Source of the DNA: Myroides guanonis
Lineage (GTDB): Bacteria; Bacteroidota; Bacteroidia; Flavobacteriales; Flavobacteriaceae
Assembly: GCF_900114085.1 (NCBI RefSeq)
Contig: NZ_FORU01000002.1
Location: forward strand, 248,001-312,000
Length of the DNA: 64,000 nt
Direction of reading: 5' to 3'
Shown here: in pieces, positions 36,982 through 46,542 of the stretch
How positions within the stretch are numbered: position 1 is the first letter of the stretch
Layout of the letters: each line of letters opens with the position of its first letter
The notes under the pieces: model-generated
Database searches by the model: none
What the model saw: the letters and a program-made list of their open reading frames with translations, nothing else
What the model was told of the DNA's origin: nothing
Made by a program: the position numbers and the translations under genes

Positions 36982-38181
36982 ATGAATAAAAATATTTTAA
37001 AAATATGGGCAGCTGCTTTCATTTTTACTGCTAGCATACCCGTATCAACACACGCACAAGATCGTCTAGTAAATGCATTAAAAGTAAATGCAAGTGACAA
37101 GAGTAAGGAAATGTATCAGTTTACAGATGTTGTAAACGTAGAAAACACTTCAGTTAAAAATCAAGGTTCATCAGGAACTTGTTGGAGTTATTCAGCAAAC
37201 TCTTTTCTAGAATCAGAAATGATGCGAATGGGTAAAAGACCCGTTGAAATTTCTCAAATATTCACTGCTAGAAACGCATATGTAGAGAAAGGAAAAATGT
37301 ATGTTCGCATGCATGGAGCTGTTACCCTAGGTGATGGTGGAGCTTTCCATGATGTAATAAACATGTACAGAAAGTATGGAGCATTGCCACAATCTGAATA
37401 TATCGGTCTAAATTACGGAACTGATATAAACAAAACCGGAGAAATGGCAGCAATGTTAGAAGGTGTATTAAAAGCAGTAGTTTCAAATCCAAATGGGAAA
37501 TTGACTCCAAATTGGGAAAAAGCATATACTTCTGTAATAGACTCATACTTAGGAGAAGTTCCAACAGAATTCACATTTGAAGGCAAAAAATATACTCCTA
37601 AAACATTTGCAAGTGAAGTCGTAGGTATCAATCCAGACGAATATATAGAAATTGGCTCAGATATAAACTATCCTTGGTATTCTAAATTCACTCTTTTAGT
37701 TCCAGACAACTGGGCACTAGACCAAGTTTATAACGTAAAAGTAGACGAGCTAACAGAAATTATCGACCATGCAGTTAATAATGGATTTACTGTTGCTTGG
37801 GCAGGTGATGTTAGTGAGCGCTATTTCAGTTGGAAAAATGGAGTAGCTTTCGTTCCTGAAAAAGAGTGGGAAAAAATGACCAAAGAAGAAAGAGAAACAC
37901 TTTTCGAAGGACCAAAAGCAGAGCGCAAAATAACACAAGAAATACGTCAAGAAGCTTTTGACAACTACTCTACTACTGACGACCATGGAATGCATATAGT
38001 AGGAATCTCAAAAGACCAAAACGGAAGAGAATATTATCTGATAAAAAACTCTTGGGGTTCAGATAACGATTATAAAGGATATATGTATATGAGTAAAGAA
38101 TTTGTGAAATATAAAACCACAGACATCTTACTTCACAAAAAAGGAATACCTGCTACAATCAGTAAAAAATTAAAGATTTAA
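36982..38181 (+). CDS. C1 family cysteine peptidase (bleomycin hydrolase/PepC-like), exported
   Basis: From ATG 36982 the protein has 399 residues with a signal peptide cleaved after about ThrHisAla25. The papain-fold catalytic residues are visible: Q61 (oxyanion hole), C67 in GTCWSYSA, H335 in DDHGMHIVG and N356 in IKNSWG. The wide spacing and sequence resemble bleomycin hydrolase/aminopeptidase C, but an exported form is typical of Bacteroidetes. It likely degrades peptides in the periplasm. Confidence 0.9.
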   Translation: MNKNILKIWAAAFIFTASIPVSTHAQDRLVNALKVNASDKSKEMYQFTDVVNVENTSVKNQGSSGTCWSYSANSFLESEMMRMGKRPVEISQIFTARNAYVEKGKMYVRMHGAVTLGDGGAFHDVINMYRKYGALPQSEYIGLNYGTDINKTGEMAAMLEGVLKAVVSNPNGKLTPNWEKAYTSVIDSYLGEVPTEFTFEGKKYTPKTFASEVVGINPDEYIEIGSDINYPWYSKFTLLVPDNWALDQVYNVKVDELTEIIDHAVNNGFTVAWAGDVSERYFSWKNGVAFVPEKEWEKMTKEERETLFEGPKAERKITQEIRQEAFDNYSTTDDHGMHIVGISKDQNGREYYLIKNSWGSDNDYKGYMYMSKEFVKYKTTDILLHKKGIPATISKKLKI

Positions 38182-38193
38182 CTAAAAACTAAG

Positions 38194-38222
38194 AACTCTT
38201 TGTCTATTATACGCAAAGAGTT
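38194..38222 (+). terminator. terminator of the C1 peptidase gene
   Basis: A 9-bp perfect stem AACTCTTTG / CAAAGAGTT with 11-nt loop, followed by TTTTATTTTT. Confidence 0.85.
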
Positions 38223-38225
38223 TTT

Positions 38226-38233
38226 TATTTTTG
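38226..38233 (+). promoter_or_regulatory. -7 promoter element for mscS, within the terminator T-run
   Basis: TATTTTTG is a perfect TAnnTTTG and uses the T-run of the preceding terminator; the ATG follows 15 bp later. A TTG exists at 38200-38202 but with 23-bp spacing. Confidence 0.45.
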
Positions 38234-38248
38234 AAAAAAAGCTTAATT

Positions 38249-39079
38249 ATGGAAAGATTTCAAGGGGGAATAGATGGAATGATCAATACGGTCATGAGTA
38301 GCATTCCTAAGATTATCGTAGGTGTAATTATCCTCGGTATTGGGTTGTTGGTTATTAAACTAATTTTAAAGTTAATTCAACGACGATTTGTAAAAAGTAA
38401 TGTAGATGAATCTCTTCGCGTTTTTATATTCAGAATCGCCAAGTTTGCCCTCTATACTTTATTACTAATAACAGTTGCTTCAACTGTAGGAATTCCAACA
38501 ACCTCTTTTATCGCTATATTTTCTGCAGCGAGTTTAGCAGTAGGTTTAGCACTTCAAGGAAGTTTATCCAATTTCGCAGGTGGTATTTTAATTCTATTTT
38601 TTAGACCTTTTAGAGTAGGAGATTACATCTCTAATAATTCCAATACATCTGGAACTGTAGAGCGTATTGACATATTATACACTACATTACGTACCTCTGA
38701 CGGAATTAGTGTTTTCAGTCCAAACGGAACTTTAGCCAACTCTGTTATTTCAAACTATTCTAGCATTACACGCCGACGTTTAGAATTTGTTTTAGACATT
38801 TCATACGATTCCAATATTAAAACAGCAGAAAACATTATTCGAAAAGCCTTAAACGACTATGATCAAGTTCTAAAAACACCGGCACCAGATGTCTTTGTTA
38901 ACAAACTTGGAGATAGTGGTATTCAGATAAAAGTATATGCTTGGACGAATCCGGAAGTGTATTGGAATACTGTTTATAATATCCAAGAAAAGGTTAAGAC
39001 GGCTTTAGACCAAGCAAACATAAACATACCTTTTCCACAAACAGAAATGCGTATTATAACAGATACTCCAAAGGAGTAA
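38249..39079 (+). CDS. mscS: small-conductance mechanosensitive channel MscS
   Basis: A 276-residue protein starting at ATG 38249 (MERFQGGIDGMINTV). Three N-terminal membrane helices end in the pore helix ASLAVGLALQGSLSNFAGGILILFFRPFRVGDYI, the family signature with its Ala/Gly packing. The cytoplasmic beta and alpha/beta cage domains follow. MscS heptamers open on moderate membrane tension. The in-frame TTG at 38231 lies in the predicted promoter and is rejected as start. Confidence 0.95.
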   Translation: MERFQGGIDGMINTVMSSIPKIIVGVIILGIGLLVIKLILKLIQRRFVKSNVDESLRVFIFRIAKFALYTLLLITVASTVGIPTTSFIAIFSAASLAVGLALQGSLSNFAGGILILFFRPFRVGDYISNNSNTSGTVERIDILYTTLRTSDGISVFSPNGTLANSVISNYSSITRRRLEFVLDISYDSNIKTAENIIRKALNDYDQVLKTPAPDVFVNKLGDSGIQIKVYAWTNPEVYWNTVYNIQEKVKTALDQANINIPFPQTEMRIITDTPKE

Positions 39080-39086
39080 ATAATTA

Positions 39087-39120
39087 TACATCTATAAGAT
39101 TTTAGAAACCTTATAGGTGT
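39087..39120. repeat. hairpin repeat, left copy (CTATAAG / CTTATAG)
   Basis: ACATCTATAAG ... CTTATAGGTGT forms a hairpin with an 11-12-nt loop. It is close to the reverse complement of the copy at 39171-39199. Confidence 0.6.
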
Positions 39121-39133
39121 AATAGTTTAAATA

Positions 39134-39161
39134 AAAAAACCGAACAAATGTTCGGTTTTTT
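39134..39161 (+). terminator. terminator of mscS (probably bidirectional)
   Basis: A 13-bp perfect stem (AAAAAACCGAACA / TGTTCGGTTTTTT) around a 2-nt centre. Confidence 0.88.
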
Positions 39162-39170
39162 GTTTTTATA

Positions 39171-39199
39171 GACCTATAAGTTTTTCAAAACCTTATAGA
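39171..39199. repeat. hairpin repeat, right copy (inverted relative to left)
   Basis: ACCTATAAG ... CTTATAGAT with an 11-nt loop; its arms match those of the left copy read in reverse complement, while the loops are partly diverged. Confidence 0.6.
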
Positions 39200-39212
39200 T
39201 ATGATAATTTAA

Positions 39213-41330
39213 TTATTTCAACTTCTTAATTCCCATGCTATACAATGTAAATGCTTGCATATCTACATTCTCTTGGATTGTTTGAGCTACTGATTTTCCA
39301 GCACCATGTCCAGCATTTGTTTCAATACGAATTAACATCGGATTATTTCCTTTATTCTTCGCTTGCAACTCTGCTGCAAATTTAAAACTGTGTGCAGGAA
39401 CCACTCGGTCATCATGATCCCCAGTAGTAATCATAGTCGCAGGATAAGAAACCTCTTTCACATTGTGCAATGGAGAATATCCTTTTAAGTATTCAAACAT
39501 CTCTTTACTATCCTCTGCTGTCCCATAATCATATGCCCATCCCGCACCTGCTGTAAAAGTGTGGTAACGCAACATATCTAATACTCCAACTGCAGGTAAA
39601 GCTACTTTCATCAAGTCTGGTCGTTGTGTCATAGTGGCACCTACTAATAACCCACCGTTAGAACCTCCTTTGATTGCTAAATAATCAGAAGAAGTATATT
39701 TATTAGCTATTAAAAACTCTGCTGCTGCTATGAAATCATCAAATACATTTTGTTTCTGCAATTGAGTTCCAGCAACGTGCCATTCTTTTCCATATTCTCC
39801 ACCTCCTCTAAGATTCGGTACCGCATATACTCCACCATTCTCCAACCAAATTGCATTTGCAATATTGAAACTCGGAGTTAAACTGATATTGAATCCTCCA
39901 TAAGCATAAAGCATCGTTGGATTTTTCCCATCTAACTTAAGACCTTTCTTATGAGTAATAATCATAGGAACTTTTGTTCCATCTTTTGAAGTATAGAAAA
40001 CTTGTTTTGACTCATATTGCTCTGAATCAAAAGCTACTTTTGGTTTTTCGTAAACAGTAGAAGTTCCATCGGCAACGTTGAAAGCATAAATAGTTCCAGG
40101 TGTAATGTAGTTTGTAAAAGAATAATACAAGGTAGTTTCTTTCTTCTTTCCAGCAATTCCACTAGCTGTTCCGATTCCTGGTAATTCAATTTCACGAATT
40201 AATTTCCCTTCATAATCATATTGTTTTACCATAGAAACGGCATCTTTCATATAATTAGCAAAGAAATATCCGCCCCCTTTTGAAACGCTCAATACATTTT
40301 CAGTTGTTGGAATAAAATCTTTCCAATTTTCTTGTGAAGCATTATTTGCATCAACTGTAACCACTCTTTGATTTGGTGCTTTCCAGTCCGTTTCGATATA
40401 CAGTTTACTTCCGTCACTCTCAATTACATTACTGCTATTATCAAAGTTATTCACAACAGTTACAATCGGACTATTAGCTTTAGATAAGTCTTTAAGATAT
40501 AACTCATTTCCATAAGTAGAATTAGCCGCTGTGATAATTAGATAATGATTATCTTGTGTTACAGAACCACTAACATATCTTCTCTTTTGAGTATCTCCAA
40601 ATATTAATTGGTCATCTGCTTGTGCAGTACCTAACTTGTGATAATACAATTTATGTTGATCTGTCTTCGCAGACAATTCACTTCCTTCAGGTTTATCATA
40701 ACTAGAATAATAGAAACCTTCATTTCCAAACCATGAAATACCGCTAAATTTTACATCTACCAAAGTATTTCCTATAACCTCCTTGCTTAAAGCATCTAGT
40801 ACGATTACTTTTCTCCAGTCGCTTCCTCCTTCTGAAATAGAATAAGCTACTTTACTCCCATCTTCTGAGAAATCAACACCCCCAAGAGAGGTCGTTCCAT
40901 CCTTAGAAAATGTATTTGGGTCTAAGAAAATCTCTTCTTTTCCATCGGTACCTTTTCTATACAATACAGATTGATTTTGTAAACCATTATTTTTAAAATA
41001 ATAAGTAAAATCACCTTCTTTAAATGGAGCTCCAATTTTCTCATAATTCCAAGCTTTTTCCATTTGCTTCTTCAAGTCTTCACGGAAAGGAATTTGAGAC
41101 AAATAACTATAGGTAACTTCGTTTTCAGCCTTTACCCATGCTGCAGTTTCTTCTGAGCGATCATCTTCCAACCAACGGTATGGATCTGCTACTTGTTCCC
41201 CGAAATACGTATCAACTACGTCTCCTTTTTTTGTTTCTGGATATACCAAAGCTACATCTGCTTGGGTAGCATCTTGTTTACAAGACATGATTACTGTGGC
41301 CACCAACAATGTTGTGAGTGTTTTTTTCAT
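39213..41330 (-). CDS. S9 prolyl oligopeptidase family lipoprotein
   Basis: A 705-residue lipoprotein ([17 protein letters not shown], lipobox IMSC). The prolyl oligopeptidase start [17 protein letters not shown], a seven-bladed propeller (about 80-415) and a catalytic alpha/beta domain follow. Triad: Ser in [10 protein letters not shown], Asp in DHDDRVVP and His in NAGHGAGKS. It cuts short peptides after proline in the periplasm. A perfect -7 element (41364-41371) lies about 35 bp upstream. Confidence 0.95.
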   Translation of the reverse strand: MKKTLTTLLVATVIMSCKQDATQADVALVYPETKKGDVVDTYFGEQVADPYRWLEDDRSEETAAWVKAENEVTYSYLSQIPFREDLKKQMEKAWNYEKIGAPFKEGDFTYYFKNNGLQNQSVLYRKGTDGKEEIFLDPNTFSKDGTTSLGGVDFSEDGSKVAYSISEGGSDWRKVIVLDALSKEVIGNTLVDVKFSGISWFGNEGFYYSSYDKPEGSELSAKTDQHKLYYHKLGTAQADDQLIFGDTQKRRYVSGSVTQDNHYLIITAANSTYGNELYLKDLSKANSPIVTVVNNFDNSSNVIESDGSKLYIETDWKAPNQRVVTVDANNASQENWKDFIPTTENVLSVSKGGGYFFANYMKDAVSMVKQYDYEGKLIREIELPGIGTASGIAGKKKETTLYYSFTNYITPGTIYAFNVADGTSTVYEKPKVAFDSEQYESKQVFYTSKDGTKVPMIITHKKGLKLDGKNPTMLYAYGGFNISLTPSFNIANAIWLENGGVYAVPNLRGGGEYGKEWHVAGTQLQKQNVFDDFIAAAEFLIANKYTSSDYLAIKGGSNGGLLVGATMTQRPDLMKVALPAVGVLDMLRYHTFTAGAGWAYDYGTAEDSKEMFEYLKGYSPLHNVKEVSYPATMITTGDHDDRVVPAHSFKFAAELQAKNKGNNPMLIRIETNAGHGAGKSVAQTIQENVDMQAFTLYSMGIKKLK

Positions 41331-41363
41331 AAATTAGGATGAAGTAAATTATTTATATTTTAT

Positions 41364-41371
41364 CAAATATA
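41364..41371 (-). promoter_or_regulatory. -7 promoter element for the prolyl oligopeptidase gene
   Basis: The minus strand reads TATATTTG, a perfect TAnnTTTG; leader about 29 nt. No TTG at the -33 position (TTT instead). Confidence 0.5.
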
Positions 41372-41428
41372 TGAATTTTTAAATACGGTAAAAAAAAGGT
41401 AGCGCTTTAGCGCTACCTTATTAAATTA

Positions 41429-41917
41429 TTAATGGTTAGAATACTCTTCACTAACATCTCCCTCCCCAGCAGCTACGAGTTGTATGCTTCTAGCTTCCAT
41501 ACTCTGATTTCCAGCTGCATCTAAAACGTAAACTACAAAATGATACTTTCCTAATTCAGCATTTTGCGGTATTACTATTTCATGATGATGTACATCTGCA
41601 TTTCGTTGCCCTTCTAAAGACCATTGCTTTTGAAAAGAAAACTCTACCATATCATTTAGTGCTGCTGCTCTTTTTACACTATGCGTATGCCCATCCGAAT
41701 TTTCATGTATGTCAATTTTATATGACCCCAACATCTCATTATCCGAAACTTCCATATCAAAATGGATATCAGACCCAACTTCTAATTTAGCTCCGTCTTT
41801 CGGTGCATTTAAAAGTATGGTAGGTTTTTGAGTATCTTTTGAATCATCACTTGAGCAAGCTGTAAAACCTAAAATCAATCCAGCAGCTAATATTCCTTTA
41901 TATATATTATTTCTCAT
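41429..41917 (-). CDS. DUF4625 His-rich lipoprotein of the metal-uptake locus
   Basis: A 162-residue lipoprotein (lipobox FTAC, Cys21). After a short linker comes an Ig-like DUF4625 domain with KIDIHENSDGHTHSVKR and the histidine run ADVHHHEIVIP, which could bind metal. It is the last gene of the TonB receptor - small protein - DUF4625 operon, 27 bp after the small protein. A role as surface or periplasmic metal-binding partner of the receptor is inferred. Confidence 0.85.
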   Translation of the reverse strand: MRNNIYKGILAAGLILGFTACSSDDSKDTQKPTILLNAPKDGAKLEVGSDIHFDMEVSDNEMLGSYKIDIHENSDGHTHSVKRAAALNDMVEFSFQKQWSLEGQRNADVHHHEIVIPQNAELGKYHFVVYVLDAAGNQSMEARSIQLVAAGEGDVSEEYSNH

Positions 41918-41944
41918 CTTATTAATTATGTTATGTATGTAATA

Positions 41945-42289
41945 TTAAATTTTAAATTCCGGATAATTCTGTTTAATAGGTGGTCCTCTAAGGAATCTTA
42001 TAAAATCGAAACTCTTTAAATATATCTCCTTAATTATTTCGAAACTATAAGAAAAGTGAACTCGATTAATTAGTATTTCTTCAACTAGTATAGTTGGTAA
42101 TGTTGTTATTAAATCAAACCAATGTTGCTCACAGTAATGTCCCTTTTTAACCTTTATCCACTCTACGGATTGTTTCTCAGCAATAGAAAATTCATGCGGA
42201 ATAATAACAAAGTGAAAAACATTGCTGAACTGTGGCAACAAAAAAACCCACAAACAAAATATGACATACCTTACTTTCAATGTATCCAT
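41945..42289 (-). CDS. small exported protein ending in RGPP, partner of the TonB receptor
   Basis: The 114-residue protein has a hydrophobic N-terminus (about 8-30, VIFCLWVFLLPQFSNVFHFVII), a CEQHWFD motif (C53) and the ending FLRGPPIKQNYPEFKI. It begins 1 bp after the stop of the TonB receptor gene, so it is translated with it. The layout (signal helix, Cys/His motif, LRGPP ending) is shared with the protein at 44833-45219 and recalls DUF2946 proteins near metal genes. I do not claim the family with certainty. Confidence 0.65.
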   Translation of the reverse strand: MDTLKVRYVIFCLWVFLLPQFSNVFHFVIIPHEFSIAEKQSVEWIKVKKGHYCEQHWFDLITTLPTILVEEILINRVHFSYSFEIIKEIYLKSFDFIRFLRGPPIKQNYPEFKI

Positions 42290-42290
42290 A

Positions 42291-44654
42291 TTAGAATGGA
42301 ATTTGAACCATTAACTGAAAAGAACGTCCAAGTTCAGGGATTTCTAATGGGCGATAATAACTAGTATGATTAAGAGCTTTTGTATTCAAAAGATTTGTAG
42401 CAGTTAAAAACACATTCGCTTTAAATTTATTTAAGCTTAAAGTAGTGGAAGCACCTGCTCCAATCAATTGATAAGAATCTGTAATCTCTTCATTTTGGGC
42501 AATTCTTTGTTGCTTCGCATTCCACTTTCCATTAATATATATTGAATTCTCTTTAAACATTTCAGTGTCTTTCAATTGATAATTTAACTGAGCAAACACA
42601 TTAACCGGTGGTGAAAAAGGTAACGGATATTCAGTTTTAGCATTACCAGTAACTTGTTTATTATAAAAGAATTCGAAAATAGTTTCTAGCTTTAAAACAT
42701 CCCAGAAGGTTTTATCCAGTTTCCACTCAAAGCCTGTTAGTAAAGCTTTCGATTGAGTGTATTCATAAATTTGTCCTCCATCTGGTAGTATAGAAAAAGT
42801 ACCCGAGGGTTTCAAAAATATATAGTTAGAAAAATAATATAAATAAGGACTAACTGACGTATTAAAAGTAGCTGATTGGTAGTTTACTTCCACATCTACA
42901 GCCCAACCTCTTTCTGGATTCAAATTTGGGTTTCCTTTTTCATGTCTAAAAGCCCCATGATGTAGTCCATTAGCCGCTAATTCTATTGCCGTAGGAAAAC
43001 GAAAATTCGTTCCAGCTGTAATTCCAAGATTCCAAGCTTCATTTAAACGATATCGAGTTCCTAGCATAGCATTAAAACTTGTGAAATCACGATTTAAATC
43101 ACTACTTCGCTGAGCATATTCATTAGCTGTAATTTCACTCTCACCTTTTGAAATCAGAAAATTATATAACAACGAATCATAAAACGCGTGAACATTCAAT
43201 TTCGCATAATCTAATCGAACACCTACTTGTCCAACCCAGTCATCCGATATTTGATGTTCATGAATTCCAAATAGTCCAGTACCCAGCTTGTTATATTTTG
43301 GCAATAAAAATCCATAACCTCCAATGGTGTTGTTTTGATAATTCTGTTGCAATCCAAAAGTCGTTTTATGATTATCTACAGATAGATGCTCATATTGAAT
43401 ATCCGCATCAAACGTATTCAAATCAAACTGCAATTCTAGATTAGGGTTTTCCTTTGGTGCTTGCTGTCCACCATAATGAGAATGAAAATAACTTGACTCT
43501 TTGCGCTTATTATATTGATAAGAAAATATCATTTTCAACAAATCCGAGTCACTTACATTAAAAGTTGTACTATTACTAATTTTCAAGTGATTAACACTTT
43601 GATTTGGTAAATCAATATTTCTAGAATCTCCGTCGTCTAAACTATTCTCTATAGAAGGTAAACCATGCGAACCAGGGAAAAAACCACTTTTATTATAAAC
43701 ATTACTAAGACTCGTAATATTCCGAACCTTTTCCGTTACATAACCAACTTGAGCATAGGCATCCCATTCCTTACCTGCTGTGTTTTTCATGCGCTGATTA
43801 TAAATGGGAATATCCGTATTGAGATACCTAATATTATCTGTAGGCACACGGAAATCACCGTACTCTTGAGCTGTGAACTTCAGTTTATAGAAAAACGAAT
43901 CTGACCTTTTCTTTATAGAAGAAGAGATTCCATAAGAATCATTCACAGACTTAGCAAGTAATGTAGTCGAACCAGAGAAAGATTGTTTTGCTGGCACTTT
44001 TTCATTATTGATTTTAATGACACCTCCAATCGCATCACTACCATAAGCAATAGTACCTACACCTTTTATCACCTCCACCTCTTCTGTATTCAGTGCATCT
44101 ATCTCTAATCCATGATCTGCCCCCCACTGTTGTCCTTCTTGTTTGACACCATTTTCTGCAACTGCTACTCTGTTAAACCCCAATCCTCGTATTACAGGTT
44201 TAGAAGCACCTGCTCCAATTTCCATTGCTTGAACCCCAGCCAGTTTCTCCAAAGTTTTCGCAAATGAACCTGCATAATTCTGAGTCAATTGTTGTTGTTG
44301 CATTCGCTCTGAATTGTGAACCTCCTTTCTAGAAGTAGTATTTACAACCAATTGTTCAAGCATCGTAACATCATCCCTTAGTTTCAATATTAGATGCATG
44401 TTTTCCCTTACTTGAATCACGGTATCTAAAGTTTGGAATCCTAAATAGGAAACTTGCAATGCGTGTGTTTCCGGAGTTAAAATACCACTTCCAAAAAAAC
44501 CCTTTTCATTCGATACTAGTACTTGATTTGACAATATAATGGTACTCCCTTTCAATGGAATTCCTGAACTGTTTTCAACAAGTCCAGAAACTTTAAACTG
44601 TGCTATAGCCGGGAGACTAACCATTATGAGGACTAATAAAATAGCTTTTCTCAT
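42291..44654 (-). CDS. TonB-dependent receptor, probably for a metal
   Basis: A 787-residue outer-membrane receptor: signal peptide (to about A18), a carboxypeptidase-like beta-sandwich (about 22-90), the plug with KPVIRGLGFNRVAVAENGVKQ split around residue 160 and EEVEVIKGVGTIAYGSDAIGGVI, and the barrel ending in QLMVQIPF. The barrel motif NGLHHGAFRHEKGNPNL and the loop FPGSHGLPS are similar to those of ZnuD-type zinc receptors. Metal specificity is inferred from this and from the His-rich neighbours. A 16-bp palindrome lies 32 bp upstream of the start. Confidence 0.9.
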   Translation of the reverse strand: MRKAILLVLIMVSLPAIAQFKVSGLVENSSGIPLKGSTIILSNQVLVSNEKGFFGSGILTPETHALQVSYLGFQTLDTVIQVRENMHLILKLRDDVTMLEQLVVNTTSRKEVHNSERMQQQQLTQNYAGSFAKTLEKLAGVQAMEIGAGASKPVIRGLGFNRVAVAENGVKQEGQQWGADHGLEIDALNTEEVEVIKGVGTIAYGSDAIGGVIKINNEKVPAKQSFSGSTTLLAKSVNDSYGISSSIKKRSDSFFYKLKFTAQEYGDFRVPTDNIRYLNTDIPIYNQRMKNTAGKEWDAYAQVGYVTEKVRNITSLSNVYNKSGFFPGSHGLPSIENSLDDGDSRNIDLPNQSVNHLKISNSTTFNVSDSDLLKMIFSYQYNKRKESSYFHSHYGGQQAPKENPNLELQFDLNTFDADIQYEHLSVDNHKTTFGLQQNYQNNTIGGYGFLLPKYNKLGTGLFGIHEHQISDDWVGQVGVRLDYAKLNVHAFYDSLLYNFLISKGESEITANEYAQRSSDLNRDFTSFNAMLGTRYRLNEAWNLGITAGTNFRFPTAIELAANGLHHGAFRHEKGNPNLNPERGWAVDVEVNYQSATFNTSVSPYLYYFSNYIFLKPSGTFSILPDGGQIYEYTQSKALLTGFEWKLDKTFWDVLKLETIFEFFYNKQVTGNAKTEYPLPFSPPVNVFAQLNYQLKDTEMFKENSIYINGKWNAKQQRIAQNEEITDSYQLIGAGASTTLSLNKFKANVFLTATNLLNTKALNHTSYYRPLEIPELGRSFQLMVQIPF

Positions 44655-44685
44655 AATTATTATTCGTTTTAAAATTTCTTATCAC

Positions 44686-44701
44686 TCTCAATATTTTGAG
44701 A
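44686..44701. promoter_or_regulatory. candidate operator upstream of the TonB receptor
   Basis: TCTCAATATTTTGAGA is a perfect 6-4-6 inverted repeat 32 bp upstream of the receptor start. The regulator is unknown; a metal-responsive repressor is a guess from context. Confidence 0.45.
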
Positions 44702-44832
44702 ATTTTATTTCCAATAAAAATTTAAAAAACTTAGAATGCTAGAAGCCGATTGTGTTATAAAAACACAACGTGAAACACATCAAATAACTTAAAAAAGATT
44801 TAAAAGCTAGATTAAAGACAAAACACTCCAAG

Positions 44833-45219
44833 TTAAGCACCTATAGGTGGTGCACGAAGAGAAAAATAAATAAAGTTAAGAGTAGGATATACTTGAACTT
44901 TTAAAGTCTGAACCTTATTGAACACCTGATATTGAAGTATATCAAAGCTCAAAATGTCTGAAGACAGAAAAGGACTTAGAAAAGAATCACAGACAAAACA
45001 CTTTTCAACTGCTGTTGCACTATGCCATTCCGCCTGAGTATTTTTCTTATTCCATTCTAAGGTGCCATGTGAATGATGAGATTCATACTCACCATCTATT
45101 TGATGAGCGAGTGATTGCGAATTAAAAATATGAGTAGCACTATGTACAAAATGGAAAACCATTGAGAACATTAATGAGATACTTAATAAAGCTAGCGCTA
45201 TGTGTTTTTTTCTTCGCAC
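44833..45219 (-). CDS. small exported protein with CxxC motif and RAPP ending
   Basis: The 128-residue protein starts with GTG at 45219 (MRRKKHIALALL; ATG at 45171 would shorten it). An N-terminal hydrophobic segment is followed by His-rich stretches (HFVHSATHI, ESHHSHGTLEW), the motif KCFVCDSF and the ending YFSLRAPPIGA. These features recall DUF2946 proteins, which often stand beside metal and TonB genes. It lies 178 bp upstream of the TonB receptor on the same strand and resembles the 114-residue protein downstream of it. A -7 element TATCTTTG (minus, 45231-45224) stands immediately ahead, so the leader would be almost absent. Confidence 0.65.
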   Translation of the reverse strand: MRRKKHIALALLSISLMFSMVFHFVHSATHIFNSQSLAHQIDGEYESHHSHGTLEWNKKNTQAEWHSATAVEKCFVCDSFLSPFLSSDILSFDILQYQVFNKVQTLKVQVYPTLNFIYFSLRAPPIGA

Positions 45220-45314
45220 ATTACAAAGATAGAAATCTATTTATGTCCATTAACATTACAACGTTAAATAAAGTTTAAACACCTCATCTTTAACAGTTGA
45301 ATTATATTCTTCCT

Positions 45315-45322
45315 TACATTTG
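45315..45322 (+). promoter_or_regulatory. -7 promoter element for the aromatic amino acid permease
   Basis: TACATTTG followed by C is a perfect TAnnTTTG; leader about 22 nt before the GTG at 45349. A TTG at 45297 is too close (15 bp). Confidence 0.55.
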
Positions 45323-45348
45323 CAATCATACATAACATATTAAAATAA

Positions 45349-46539
45349 GTGAAAAACAAATTATTAGGAAGTATATTAATCATCGCTGGTTCCTGCATAG
45401 GTGGAGGCATGTTAGCAATGCCTATTATTGCGGCAGGAGTAGGTTTTATAGGAATTGCATCACTACTTATTTTAATTTGGATTGCTATGTGTGGTTCTGC
45501 TTTATTGATGGTCCGTGTATATGAATTCAATAATCAAGAAGATGGTTTTAATTCCCTAACCCAAAAATACCTAGGCTCTTTCGGAAACCGTATAGCAGGA
45601 TTTAGTTTGCTATTTCTAATTTATGGATTAACCGCCGCCTATATGTCTGGAGGAGGAAGTATAGTTTCCAATTTTTTAGAAACAATTTTCGGTTTATCTA
45701 TAAATCCTCAATTGTCAGTACTACTATTTTCTGTCATCTTCGGAGGTATTGTGAGCATCAGCACTCAATGGATTGATGGAGCAACAAGAGCTCTATTTAT
45801 AATTAAGCTGGTATTTTTAGCCTTATTAATTCTAGCTTTTATCCCCTTTATAAAAGGAGAAAACTTATTAAATATGCCATTGGAAAAGGGGCTTATTATT
45901 ACATCTATTCCAATCATATTTACCTCTTTTGGCTTCCATGGAAGCATTCCTAGTATTGTGCTCTATTTAGGTGGAAACCAGAAAAAAATTCGATTAGCAT
46001 TTATATGGGGTAGCCTACTTCCTCTCATTATATATTTATTGTGGCAGTTTGCAGTATTAGGAAGTTTAGAACAAAACACATTTATGGTTTTCCTAAAAGA
46101 TGATGCTGGCTTAGATGGTTTGATAAATAGTATACGAGAAATGGCACACAATCCAAAGATTAACCTTTTCTTTTCCATATTTGCTGCTACAGCTTTAGGA
46201 ACCTCATTCTTAGGTGTAAGTGTTGGCTTACTAGACTATTACCGAGATTTATTAAAAGAAGGGAAATTACTTAGCCTACGTTTAAAAGCAAGTTTATTAA
46301 CCTTTGTTCCTCCTTTGCTTTTCGCTTTATTTTATCCTAAAGGCTTTCTTTTAGCATTAAGTTACGCAGCACTTGCAGGTGTAATACTAGCTCTTGTTAT
46401 TCCTGCCTTATTATACTATAAAGCTATGAGAATACATAAACTGAAAATAGGGATACTTCAATACAGCTTGTTGCTCTTAATAGGAATACTATCATTATCC
46501 GTTTTTGTAGCACACTTTTATGAGCTGATTATATCATAA
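45349..46539 (+). CDS. aromatic amino acid (Trp/Tyr) permease
   Basis: A 396-residue inner-membrane protein with 11 predicted helices of the Mtr/TnaB/TyrP family. The N-terminal signature is ILIIAGSCIGGGMLAMPIIAAGVG; FTSFGFHGSIPSIVLYLGG is the second conserved element. It imports tryptophan or tyrosine with protons. Start codon GTG. Together with the tryptophan 2,3-dioxygenase at 62549 it fits a capacity to use tryptophan, although the two are not linked in an operon. Confidence 0.92.
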   Translation: MKNKLLGSILIIAGSCIGGGMLAMPIIAAGVGFIGIASLLILIWIAMCGSALLMVRVYEFNNQEDGFNSLTQKYLGSFGNRIAGFSLLFLIYGLTAAYMSGGGSIVSNFLETIFGLSINPQLSVLLFSVIFGGIVSISTQWIDGATRALFIIKLVFLALLILAFIPFIKGENLLNMPLEKGLIITSIPIIFTSFGFHGSIPSIVLYLGGNQKKIRLAFIWGSLLPLIIYLLWQFAVLGSLEQNTFMVFLKDDAGLDGLINSIREMAHNPKINLFFSIFAATALGTSFLGVSVGLLDYYRDLLKEGKLLSLRLKASLLTFVPPLLFALFYPKGFLLALSYAALAGVILALVIPALLYYKAMRIHKLKIGILQYSLLLLIGILSLSVFVAHFYELIIS

Positions 46540-46542
46540 ATA

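Noticed and set aside
44750..44768. Hairpin TTGTGTT-ATAAA-AACACAA after the small RAPP protein gene
   Set aside because: Has a 7-bp stem but no T-run on either strand, so I do not call it a terminator; an operator role has no support.
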